A DNA stretch of 64,000 bases from Microbacterium sp. Marseille-Q6648 (GTDB lineage Bacteria > Actinomycetota > Actinomycetes > Actinomycetales > Microbacteriaceae), in the NCBI RefSeq assembly GCF_943181415.1, contig NZ_CALPBZ010000006.1, positions 124,001-188,000 on the forward strand, in the 5' to 3' direction. Positions within the stretch are counted from its first letter, which is position 1, and every line of letters starts with the position of its first letter. The position numbers and the translations under genes were made by a program. The notes under the pieces were generated by a model that made no database searches, had not been told where the DNA came from, and was given only the letters and a program-made list of their open reading frames with translations. Below, piece after piece: positions 57,369 to 64,000 of the stretch.

Positions 57369-58607
57369 TCAGCCCAGGAATTCGCGCGCGGCCACGACGA
57401 TGTTCTGCACGCCGTTGTCGAGCGTCGGCTGCAGCACCGGTGCGAAGAACGGCGAGTGGTTGGTGGGGATGTCGCGCTCGATCGTGCCGCGCCGGTGCGC
57501 CTCGGCGTACGCGTGCGGATCGACCCCGCCCCAGAACCAGTACACCAGCGGGGCGCCGGACTCGCGGGCGAACCACGACACGTCCTCGCTGCCGGTGAAC
57601 ATGCCCGGGTCGACGACGGCGTCCTCGCCGAAGTGCCGTGCGAACGCGGCGCGCAGGCGGTCGGTGGCATCGACGTCGTTGATGGTGGGCGGCAGCGAGT
57701 GGTCGACGCTGATGACCGGCTCGACTTCTGCTCCGGATGCCGCGGCCTCGGCCCGCACGATGCGCTCGACCTTCTGCATGACGCGCTCCCGGGCGGCGTC
57801 GTCGGGGTAGCGCAGGCTCAGCTCGAGGACCGCCTCGGCGGGGATGATGTTGTTCTTCAGGCCGGCGTGGATGGAGCCGACGGTGACGACGGCGACGTCG
57901 CGGGGATCGACCTCGCGCGAGACGATCGTCTGCAGGCGCATGACGGTGGCGGCGGCCATGACGACCGGGTCGATCGTGGAGTGCGGACGCGAGCCGTGCC
58001 CACCGCGGCCGTGCAGCACCACGCGCAGGCCGTCGGAGGCGGCCATCTGGGTGCCGCTGCGCACCCCGATGGTGCCGGCGGGCAGCGGGGTGACGTGCTG
58101 GCCGAGCACGACGTCGGGCTTCGGGAACCTCTCGAGCACGCCGTCGGCGATCATCGCCTGGGCGCCGGCGCCGTACTCCTCGGCGGGCTGGAAGACCGCC
58201 ACGACGGTGCCGTGCCACTCGGACGTCGTCGCGACGAGCTGCTCGAGGGCACCGATCATCGCGCTCACGTGCATGTCGTGGCCGCACGCGTGCATGACGG
58301 GGACGTCGGCGCCGGCGGGATCGACGCCGCGCGCCGTGCTGGCGTAGGCGAGGCCGGTGCGCTCCTCGACCGGCAGGCCGTCGGTGTCGGCGCGGAGCCA
58401 CACGACCGGTCCCTCTTCGGCCGCCCCCGCGTCCGCCTTGGGGTTGCGGATGATCGCGGCGATGCCGGTCTTGCCGATGCCCTCCTCGAACTCGATGCCG
58501 AGTTCGCTGAGTCTGGCCGCGATCACGCCGGCCGTGCGCGTCTCTTGGAACGACAGCTCGGGGTGGCGGTGCAGATCGATGTAGAGGGCGTCGAGGTCGA
58601 TCGTCAT
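57369..58607 (-). CDS. M20 family amidohydrolase
   Basis: This encodes 412 residues of the M20D peptidase/amidohydrolase family, which removes acyl groups from amino acids (hippuricase- or IAA-amino-acid-hydrolase-like). Metal ligands are visible in MHACGHDMHVSAMIGAL, PAEEYGAGA and VLGQHVTPL, and the dimerisation domain has the LHGRGGHGSRPHSTID stretch. ATG 58607 lies 7 nt after TAGGCT and is probably leaderless. Its substrate is not evident from context: sufS lies downstream and a LacI regulator upstream on the same strand. Confidence 0.92.
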   Translation of the reverse strand: MTIDLDALYIDLHRHPELSFQETRTAGVIAARLSELGIEFEEGIGKTGIAAIIRNPKADAGAAEEGPVVWLRADTDGLPVEERTGLAYASTARGVDPAGADVPVMHACGHDMHVSAMIGALEQLVATTSEWHGTVVAVFQPAEEYGAGAQAMIADGVLERFPKPDVVLGQHVTPLPAGTIGVRSGTQMAASDGLRVVLHGRGGHGSRPHSTIDPVVMAAATVMRLQTIVSREVDPRDVAVVTVGSIHAGLKNNIIPAEAVLELSLRYPDDAARERVMQKVERIVRAEAAASGAEVEPVISVDHSLPPTINDVDATDRLRAAFARHFGEDAVVDPGMFTGSEDVSWFARESGAPLVYWFWGGVDPHAYAEAHRRGTIERDIPTNHSPFFAPVLQPTLDNGVQNIVVAAREFLG

Positions 58608-58614
58608 GGGTCCG

Positions 58615-58620
58615 AGCCTA
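58615..58620 (-). promoter_or_regulatory. -10 element predicting leaderless amidohydrolase mRNA
   Basis: TAGGCT on the minus strand is followed by CGGACCC (7 nt) and ATG 58607. Confidence 0.55.
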
Positions 58621-58658
58621 CGCGGAGGCGGTCCTGCGGGTGCCCTGAGGCCCGGCGG

Positions 58659-59675
58659 TCACTCCACGCGTCGCGCGGTCGACCCGCGCACGACGAGGTC
58701 GTAGGGCAGCGCCCCGGGCACGTGGCTCTCGGCCTTGTCTCCGGCGGCCAGCAGTTGGAGGATCGCCTCGGCGGCCCGCTCGCCCTGTCCGAGGGGGAAC
58801 TGGTCGACGGTGGTGAGGCGGAAGAAGTCGCCCAGCTCGTGACCGTCGATGCCCACGACCGACAGATCCTCGGGCACGCGATAGCCGAGCTCACGGGCCG
58901 CCAGGAGCGCGCCGATCGCCATTTCGTCGGATGCCGCGAAGATGGCCGTCGGGCGTTCACCGGGCCTGCCCAGCAGCTGCTTCGCGGCGCGGAATCCGCC
59001 CTCGATCGTGAAGTCCGCCGGCTCGTACAGCGCCGGATGCACGGGGATCCCCGCGTTCGTCAGTGCGGATTCGAAGCCCTGCCGACGCTGGGTGGGCACG
59101 TGGAAGTCCACATCGAACTCGGGGCTCGCGCCGATGTGGGCGATGTCGCGGTGGCCCAGTGCGATCAGGTGCTCGGTGGCCAGGCGCGCCACGGCCAGGT
59201 CGTCGACGGTGAGCGTGGCAAGGCCCGGGTTCGGTCCGCCGATGGCGATGACGGGCAGATCCAGCGCGCGCAGCCGCTCGATCTCGTCGTGTCCGAGCTC
59301 GAGCGAGATGGCGATCACACCGTCCACGCGCTGACGGCGCAGGAACGTCTCGAAGATGCTGTGACGCTGCGCGCGATCGGCGGTGAGGTTGTACAGCGTG
59401 ATGTCGTACCCCTGCCGCATGAGCGCGTTCGCGATGCCGCTGAGCACGGTGCTGAAGAACCAGCGGTCGAGGAACGGCACCAGCACGCCGATGTTGCGCG
59501 TGCGCCCGGACGCCAGGCTCGACGCCGACGCCGAGACGACGTAGCCGAGCGCCTGCGCGGCGATCTCTACGCGTGCCCGGGTCGCGGTGGACACATGGCC
59601 GCGCCCGCTCAGGGCGCGCGAGACGGTCGCCGTCGATACGCCCGCCTTGCGGGCGACCTCGTCGATGCTGACCAC
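58659..59675 (-). CDS. LacI family transcriptional regulator (alpha-glucoside locus)
   Basis: This encodes about 338 residues. The helix-turn-helix reads SIDEVARKAGVSTATVSRAL (3-22), and the sensor domain follows, ending ALPYDLVVRGSTARRV. I chose GTG 59675, with GAGGTGA 7 nt upstream, because the helix-turn-helix begins there; the frame continues upstream over the glucosidase gene. It is 40 nt downstream of the alpha-glucosidase gene on the same strand, and a LacI-type operator precedes that gene, so it probably represses the pair in the absence of an alpha-glucoside such as maltose or a derivative. Confidence 0.94.
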   Translation of the reverse strand: MVSIDEVARKAGVSTATVSRALSGRGHVSTATRARVEIAAQALGYVVSASASSLASGRTRNIGVLVPFLDRWFFSTVLSGIANALMRQGYDITLYNLTADRAQRHSIFETFLRRQRVDGVIAISLELGHDEIERLRALDLPVIAIGGPNPGLATLTVDDLAVARLATEHLIALGHRDIAHIGASPEFDVDFHVPTQRRQGFESALTNAGIPVHPALYEPADFTIEGGFRAAKQLLGRPGERPTAIFAASDEMAIGALLAARELGYRVPEDLSVVGIDGHELGDFFRLTTVDQFPLGQGERAAEAILQLLAAGDKAESHVPGALPYDLVVRGSTARRVE

Positions 59676-59715
59676 GCCGTCACCTCGTTCTCTCCGGGCC
59701 GGACGGCCCGATCCG

Positions 59716-61398
59716 TCAGCCCTGCGCCATCCACACGGTCGTGTCGGCGGGGAGCCGGTCGCCGTCGATCGGACCGCTGGCGACGATGACCACGCCCTCG
59801 GGCAGCGCGATCGGCGTCGTCCCGGCGTTCGCGACGACGGTGACCTCGCCGTTGCGGAAGGCCACCGCATCCGGTCCGAGCCCGTCGATCCACTCGAGTG
59901 CGCCGCTGCCCAGACCGTGGGCGCGGCGGGCCTCGAGGAGCGCCCGGTACAGGGACAGGGTCGAGGCGGGGTCGTCGACCTGCTGGTCGCGGGCGAGCGT
60001 CGCCCACTCCGCGGGCTGCGGCAGCCACGAGGCGCCGGTGTCGTTGAACCCGTAGGCGTCGCCGGTCGAGGTCCACGGCAGGGGCACGCGGCAGCCGTCG
60101 CGTCCGTAGCGCTCGCCGCCGGTGCGGAACCACGTCGGGTCCTGACGGGCTTCTCCGGGGATGTCGATGACCTCGGGAAGGCCGAGCTCCTCGCCCTGGT
60201 ACAGGTAGGCCGAGCCCGGGAGCGCGAGCATGAGGGCGGTCGCGGCACGTGCGCGACGCAGGCCGACCTCGGGGATGGGCTTGCCGGGGGAGTCCGGGCC
60301 GATGCCGTGACCCTGCGGGTTCTCGGCGGTGAGCGCGAGACGCGAGGCGTGGCGGACGACGTCGTGGTTCGACAGCACCCACGTGCTCGGCGCGCCGACG
60401 GCGGCATAGGCGCGGATCGACTCGTCGACGACGTCGCGGAGCGCCGCGGCGTCCCAGCCGGTCTCGAGGTAGGCGAAGTTGAACGCCTGGTGCATCTCGT
60501 CGGGGCGTACCCACAGCGCCGTCTGCTCGGGCGTGGGAAGCCAGGCCTCGGCGCACAGCGCGCGGTCGCCGTCGTACTCGGCCAGCAGCGTGTGCCAGTC
60601 GCGGTAGATCTCGTGAACGCCGTCCTGGCCCCAGTAGGGCACGCCGGCCTCTTCGCCGCCCATCGACCCCGCGTCGGGGTCGGGCGTGTAGTCCGGCAGT
60701 CCGTCGGCCTTGATCATGCCGTGGGCGACGTCCACGCGGAAGCCGTCGACCCCGCGGTCGAGCCAGAAGCGCAGGATGCGACGGAACTCTTCGCGCACCT
60801 CGTCGTTGGTCCAGTCGAAGTCCGGCTGCGTCGAGTCGAACAGGTGCAGGTACCACTGGCCGGGCGCCCCGTCCTCCTCGACCACGCGGGTCCACGCCGG
60901 CCCGCCGAAGACGGACTCCCAGTTGTTCGGGGGCAGCTCGCCGTGCGCGCCCTGCCCGTCGCGGAACATGTAGCGCGCGCGCTCGCGGCTGCCCGGGCCA
61001 GCGGCCAGGGCCTGCTGGAACCACTCGTGCTGGTCGGAGGAGTGGTTCGGGACGAGGTCGACGATGACCCGGATGCTGCGACCGTGAGCTCCGTCGAGCA
61101 TGGCGTCGAAGTCCTCGAGCGTGCCGAACAGCGGGTCGACGTCGCAGTAGTCCGACACGTCGTACCCGGCATCCTTCTGCGGGGAGCGCTGGAACGGGCT
61201 CAGCCAGATGGCGTCGACGCCGAGCTCGGCCAGGTCGTCGAGCTTGGCCGTGATGCCCGGCAGGTCGCCGATGCCGTCGCCCGAGGCGTCCGCGAAGGAG
61301 CGCGGGTAGATCTGGTAGATGACGGCGGTGCGCCACCACTCGGAACCGGGAGCGGAGGGGAGGGCGCCGGTGCGGGGGGCGGTCTCGGTCGAAGGCAT
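59716..61398 (-). CDS. Alpha-glucosidase, glycoside hydrolase family 13
   Basis: This encodes a 560-residue cytoplasmic enzyme that releases glucose from short alpha-glucosides. The GH13 motifs are intact: region I DLVPNHSSDQ, nucleophile D223 in GFRVDVAHG, acid/base E284 in LCAEAWLP, and stabiliser D346 in LSNHDVVRH. There is no signal peptide, so substrates must be imported. ATG 61398 is 7 nt after TATCCT, and the LacI-type operator lies directly upstream of that -10. The cognate regulator is probably the LacI protein encoded next to it. Confidence 0.95.
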   Translation of the reverse strand: MPSTETAPRTGALPSAPGSEWWRTAVIYQIYPRSFADASGDGIGDLPGITAKLDDLAELGVDAIWLSPFQRSPQKDAGYDVSDYCDVDPLFGTLEDFDAMLDGAHGRSIRVIVDLVPNHSSDQHEWFQQALAAGPGSRERARYMFRDGQGAHGELPPNNWESVFGGPAWTRVVEEDGAPGQWYLHLFDSTQPDFDWTNDEVREEFRRILRFWLDRGVDGFRVDVAHGMIKADGLPDYTPDPDAGSMGGEEAGVPYWGQDGVHEIYRDWHTLLAEYDGDRALCAEAWLPTPEQTALWVRPDEMHQAFNFAYLETGWDAAALRDVVDESIRAYAAVGAPSTWVLSNHDVVRHASRLALTAENPQGHGIGPDSPGKPIPEVGLRRARAATALMLALPGSAYLYQGEELGLPEVIDIPGEARQDPTWFRTGGERYGRDGCRVPLPWTSTGDAYGFNDTGASWLPQPAEWATLARDQQVDDPASTLSLYRALLEARRAHGLGSGALEWIDGLGPDAVAFRNGEVTVVANAGTTPIALPEGVVIVASGPIDGDRLPADTTVWMAQG

Positions 61399-61405
61399 GC
61401 GGAAC

Positions 61406-61411
61406 AGGATA
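61406..61411 (-). promoter_or_regulatory. -10 element predicting leaderless alpha-glucosidase mRNA
   Basis: TATCCT on the minus strand is followed by GTTCCGC (7 nt) and ATG 61398. Confidence 0.6.
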
Positions 61412-61412
61412 C

Positions 61413-61426
61413 TGCAAGCGCTTACA
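61413..61426. promoter_or_regulatory. LacI/CcpA-type operator of the alpha-glucosidase gene
   Basis: TGCAAGCGCTTACA is a 14-bp palindrome with one mismatch and a central AAGCGCTT, a classic LacI-family operator core. It abuts the -10, so bound repressor would block initiation. Confidence 0.85.
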
Positions 61427-61461
61427 TGTCACGTGATCGGAGCCTGTGCGCCCGGCGGGAC

Positions 61462-61467
61462 TAGGGT
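61462..61467 (+). promoter_or_regulatory. -10 element predicting leaderless apt mRNA
   Basis: TAGGGT is followed by GGGCGC (6 nt) and GTG 61474. Confidence 0.5.
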
Positions 61468-61473
61468 GGGCGC

Positions 61474-61995
61474 GTGCCTGAAGACGCCCTCGCCCGTGCC
61501 GAGTCGCTCATCCGGACGATCCCCGACTATCCCGAGCCCGGGATCCTGTTCCGCGACATCACGCCGCTTCTCGCGGACGCGGCCGCACTGCGCGCCGTCA
61601 CCGAGGCCCTCATCGCTCCGTTCGCCGGAGAGTTCGACATCGTCGCCGGCGTCGAGGCGCGCGGCTTCCTCCTCGCGGGCGCCATCGCGCTGACGGCCGA
61701 TGTCGGTCTCGTGCCGATCCGCAAGGCGGGCAAGCTGCCGCGGCCCGCGGCGTCCGTCTCGTACGCCCTCGAATACGGCACGGCCACGATCGAGGCCCAC
61801 GACGACCTGCCCGCCGGCGCACGCGTGCTCCTCGTGGACGACGTGCTGGCCACGGGCGGCACGCTGGTCGCGGCACGAGAGCTGGTCGAGGCGCTCGGCG
61901 GCGTCGTCGTCGGCACCACGGTGCTGATGGAGCTCGAGACCCTGGGCGGACGCGCCGTGGTCGGCGAGGTCCACAGCGTCGTGCGGACCGAGTGA
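61474..61995 (+). CDS. apt: Adenine phosphoribosyltransferase
   Basis: This encodes a 173-residue purine salvage enzyme that makes AMP from adenine and PRPP. The PRPP-binding loop is VLLVDDVLATGGT (118-130). PDYPEPGILFRDITPLL (18-34) and VAGVEARGFLLAGAIA are typical of Apt. The GTG start has TAGGGT 6 nt upstream and no ribosome binding site. In many bacteria apt precedes relA, but here it shares a base with the start of an ATP-grasp gene (TGATG), an unusual coupling. Confidence 0.96.
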   Translation: MPEDALARAESLIRTIPDYPEPGILFRDITPLLADAAALRAVTEALIAPFAGEFDIVAGVEARGFLLAGAIALTADVGLVPIRKAGKLPRPAASVSYALEYGTATIEAHDDLPAGARVLLVDDVLATGGTLVAARELVEALGGVVVGTTVLMELETLGGRAVVGEVHSVVRTE

Positions 61996-64000
61996 TGAGT
62001 CTCCTGCAGGAGTACGCCGCCGGTCTCAGCCGGGCGACGCTCCCACTGGACGCGGACTCGTCGGCGGTCCGCTACGACGAGGTGATCGCCCCGGGCGGCG
62101 GACTCCGCCCGGCGTGGAAGACCCTCGCGGCCGCCACGGTGGGCCTCACCGGCGACGAGATCGCCCGGGTGGATGCCGAGATCGCCCGGACGCTCGCCGA
62201 TGACGGCGTCACCTACGGGCACCCCGTGCACGGCCCGCGACCGTGGCGACTGGACCCGCTGCCGCTCGTGCTGGATGCCGCGACGTGGTCGCGCCTGGAA
62301 CTGGGCCTGGCCCAGCGGGCCGAACTCCTCAACGCGATCATGGCCGACGTGTACGGCGACCAGCGTCTGCTCGCCGAGGGCGTCATCCCCGCGGCCGCGG
62401 TGGTGGCGCACCCCGGATTCGTGCGGGCCATCGCGCGGCCGAGCGTCGCGACGGACCCCTCGCTGCTGATGTCGGCCACCGACCTCGGCCGCGACGAGGA
62501 CGGCGAATGGCGCGTGCTCGCCGACCGGGTCCAGGCGCCCTCGGGGCTCGGCTACGCGATGGAGAACCGGCTGGTGCTCTCGCGCACCCTTCCCGACCTC
62601 TACGGCGACGCCGACCTCCACCGCATGGACCCCTACTTCGCGGTGCTGCGCGACGCGCTGCTGCAGTGCGCGCCCACCGACGACCCCGACCCGCGCGTCG
62701 TGGTGCTCTCACCCGGCACGCACTCCGAGACCGCGTACGACCAGGCCTTCATCGCCAACACGCTCGGCTTCCCGCTCGTGCAGGGAAGCGACCTCGTCGT
62801 CAGCGACGGCTACGTGTGGATCAAGCCGGCCCGCTGGCCGCATACGGCGCCGATCGACCGGGTCGACGTGATCCTCCGTCGCGTCGACTCGACGTGGTGC
62901 GATCCGCTCGAGCTGCGCGGCGACTCGCAGCTGGGCGTCGCCGGGCTCGTCGAGGCGGTGCGGCGCGGCCGCGTCCACGTCGTGAACGGCCTCGGCGCCG
63001 GTGTCCTGGAGAACCCCGCGCTGCTGCCCTACATGGCCGCCGCGTGCGAGCGGCTCCTCGGCGAGCAGCTGCGACTGCCCTCGGCGCCCGCCTGGTGGTG
63101 CGGCGACCCCGTAGGCCGCGACCGCGTCCTGGAACGTCTGCGCACCGACCCCGACGGCATCCTGCTGCGACACCTCGACGGCACGGCCGTCGGGTTCGGC
63201 GCGACCGCCGTCGCGGGCGACACTCCGGCCGGCGGCGCGCCGGTCGGAGGCGCGCGGGATGCCGGGACGGCCGAATCCGCGGACGCCCTCGTGGCCCGCA
63301 TCCTGGCGCATCCCTACCGCTACGTCGGCGTGGACCGCCTGCCCCTGTCGCAGGCCCCGGTCTTCACCGCCGGAGCCGCCGCCGCCCACCCCCTCGTGCT
63401 GCGGGCCTTCACCGTCCGGTACGGGCCCGCTTATCGCACGCTCGCCGGCGGGATGGCTACGGCGCGCGACGTCGACGGGGCCCCGCTCACGAAGGACGTG
63501 TGGGTGCTGAAGGCCGACCCGGCCGAGCCCGACCAGGGGCTCGCGGGCGCCCCGCGTCTGACGATGATCCCCTCCATCCCGGCCCTGGCCCCCCGAGCCC
63601 TCGAGGACATGTACTGGGCCGGCCGCTACGCCGAGCGCACCGAGGATCTGCTGCGACTGGTGCTCGCCACCCGGGCGCACCTCGAGCGCGGACGGACCAG
63701 GACAGCGGATGCCGCGCCGGTGCTCTTCGGCGTGCTCCGACGACTCGCCGGTCACCGCTTCGACGATCCCGCCGACGAGCTGCGGTCGCTGCTGGTCGAC
63801 GACGCGCGCGCCGGCTCGGCCGCGCACGCCCTCTCCGGGATGCGGGACGCGCTGGAGGGCGTGCGCGATCAGCTCTCGGGCGACACGTGGCGGGTCTTCG
63901 CCATCGCCGACCGCGCCAAGAAGGCGGCCACGACCTCGACGCACGTTCCGCAGATCGCCGAATCCGCCGGCCGCATGCTCAGCGGCGTGCTGTCGCTGCA
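61995..64000 (+). CDS. Circularly permuted ATP-grasp / alpha-E domain fusion protein (incomplete at window end)
   Basis: The frame from ATG 61995 stays open for 668 codons and leaves the window, so the 3' end is missing. Residues to about 500 match the circularly permuted ATP-grasp family (DUF404/DUF407), with SGLGYAMENRLVLSR, WCDPLELRGDSQLGVAGLVE and VVNGLGAGVLENPALLPYM. From about 535 the alpha-E (DUF403) helical domain starts at MYWAGRYAERTEDLLRLVL. Both are often separate genes and here are fused. Relatives occur with transglutaminase-like proteins and are suspected of making a peptide-like modification, but no reaction is proven to my knowledge. It overlaps the apt stop by 1 nt. Confidence 0.88.
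   Translation, partial: MSLLQEYAAGLSRATLPLDADSSAVRYDEVIAPGGGLRPAWKTLAAATVGLTGDEIARVDAEIARTLADDGVTYGHPVHGPRPWRLDPLPLVLDAATWSRLELGLAQRAELLNAIMADVYGDQRLLAEGVIPAAAVVAHPGFVRAIARPSVATDPSLLMSATDLGRDEDGEWRVLADRVQAPSGLGYAMENRLVLSRTLPDLYGDADLHRMDPYFAVLRDALLQCAPTDDPDPRVVVLSPGTHSETAYDQAFIANTLGFPLVQGSDLVVSDGYVWIKPARWPHTAPIDRVDVILRRVDSTWCDPLELRGDSQLGVAGLVEAVRRGRVHVVNGLGAGVLENPALLPYMAAACERLLGEQLRLPSAPAWWCGDPVGRDRVLERLRTDPDGILLRHLDGTAVGFGATAVAGDTPAGGAPVGGARDAGTAESADALVARILAHPYRYVGVDRLPLSQAPVFTAGAAAAHPLVLRAFTVRYGPAYRTLAGGMATARDVDGAPLTKDVWVLKADPAEPDQGLAGAPRLTMIPSIPALAPRALEDMYWAGRYAERTEDLLRLVLATRAHLERGRTRTADAAPVLFGVLRRLAGHRFDDPADELRSLLVDDARAGSAAHALSGMRDALEGVRDQLSGDTWRVFAIADRAKKAATTSTHVPQIAESAGRMLSGVLSL

Noticed and set aside
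56142-59789. A plus-strand open frame of 1215 codons
   Set aside because: It runs antisense across sufS, the M20 gene and the LacI gene, which carry intact catalytic motifs. High GC content leaves such shadow frames open; its translation has no recognisable domain.

Overview
The window is the replication-origin region of a high-GC actinobacterium, most likely a Microbacterium-like member of the Microbacteriaceae. The order rnpA-rpmH / dnaA-oriC-dnaN-recF-DUF721-gyrB-gyrA-DUF3566, with no gnd between dnaN and recF, together with NucS, CrgA, a class E sortase, the PknB/PASTA cluster and SufU all fit. I know of no marker that fixes the species. Almost everything is ordinary vertically inherited chromosome. 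I see no CRISPR array, insertion sequence, prophage or integrase.

Layout. 1-10.5 kb: origin and replication/topology genes. oriC lies between dnaA and dnaN, and three further DnaA-box-like 9-mers sit inside the dnaA coding sequence. 10.5-14.5 kb: VIT-family transporter, tRNA-Ile and tRNA-Ala, a YbaK-type deacylase, a cyclophilin, a rhomboid protease and crgA. 14.5-25.7 kb: sortase, a small membrane protein and a glutamine amidotransferase on the plus strand, facing a long minus-strand cell-envelope operon (fhaA-fhaB-pstP-ftsW/rodA-pbpA-pknA-like kinase-DUF1349-pknB). 25.9-32.8 kb: tRNA-Leu, a GNAT enzyme, a GntR regulator, a cold-shock protein, a coiled-coil protein, a HAD phosphatase, nucS, and a divergent MFS/LacI pair with two operators. 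32.8-39.2 kb: a complete six-gene Mrp Na+/H+ antiporter operon. 39.2-45.9 kb: argG, a DUF1254/1214 protein with an acidic repeat tail, purA, a lactonase-like protein, an AI-2E family permease and chorismate mutase. 46.1-49.3 kb: a glycine-betaine/proline-type ABC importer. 49.3-52.8 kb: a coiled-coil protein with a doubtful 3' end, a 43-residue membrane protein and purL. 52.9-54.3 kb: an autoregulated ArsR/SRPBCC pair. 54.3-57.3 kb: terC, a repeat-filled spacer and sufS-sufU. 57.4-64 kb: an M20 amidohydrolase, a LacI-regulated alpha-glucosidase, apt, and the first 668 codons of an ATP-grasp/alpha-E fusion that runs off the end.

How the genes work together. DnaA, the beta clamp, RecF, the DUF721 protein and gyrase serve replication. 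FhaA/FhaB, PstP, the two membrane kinases, the SEDS protein, PbpA, CrgA and the sortase serve septal and polar wall growth and surface display. The Mrp operon and the betaine importer both suit salt and osmotic stress.

The most interesting signals are regulatory. At 17 gene starts a TAnnnT -10 element lies 6-8 nt before the start codon, which predicts leaderless mRNAs. All seven GTG starts have 6 nt of spacing, while eight of ten ATG starts have 7 nt. Other points are a 12-bp-phased DnaA-box-like triplet written into dnaA codons, a DnaA-box pair at 14.2 kb with the same 12-bp phasing, well-defined operators at the MFS/LacI, ArsR and alpha-glucosidase genes, and a 104-bp-period repeat with palindromes between terC and sufU.
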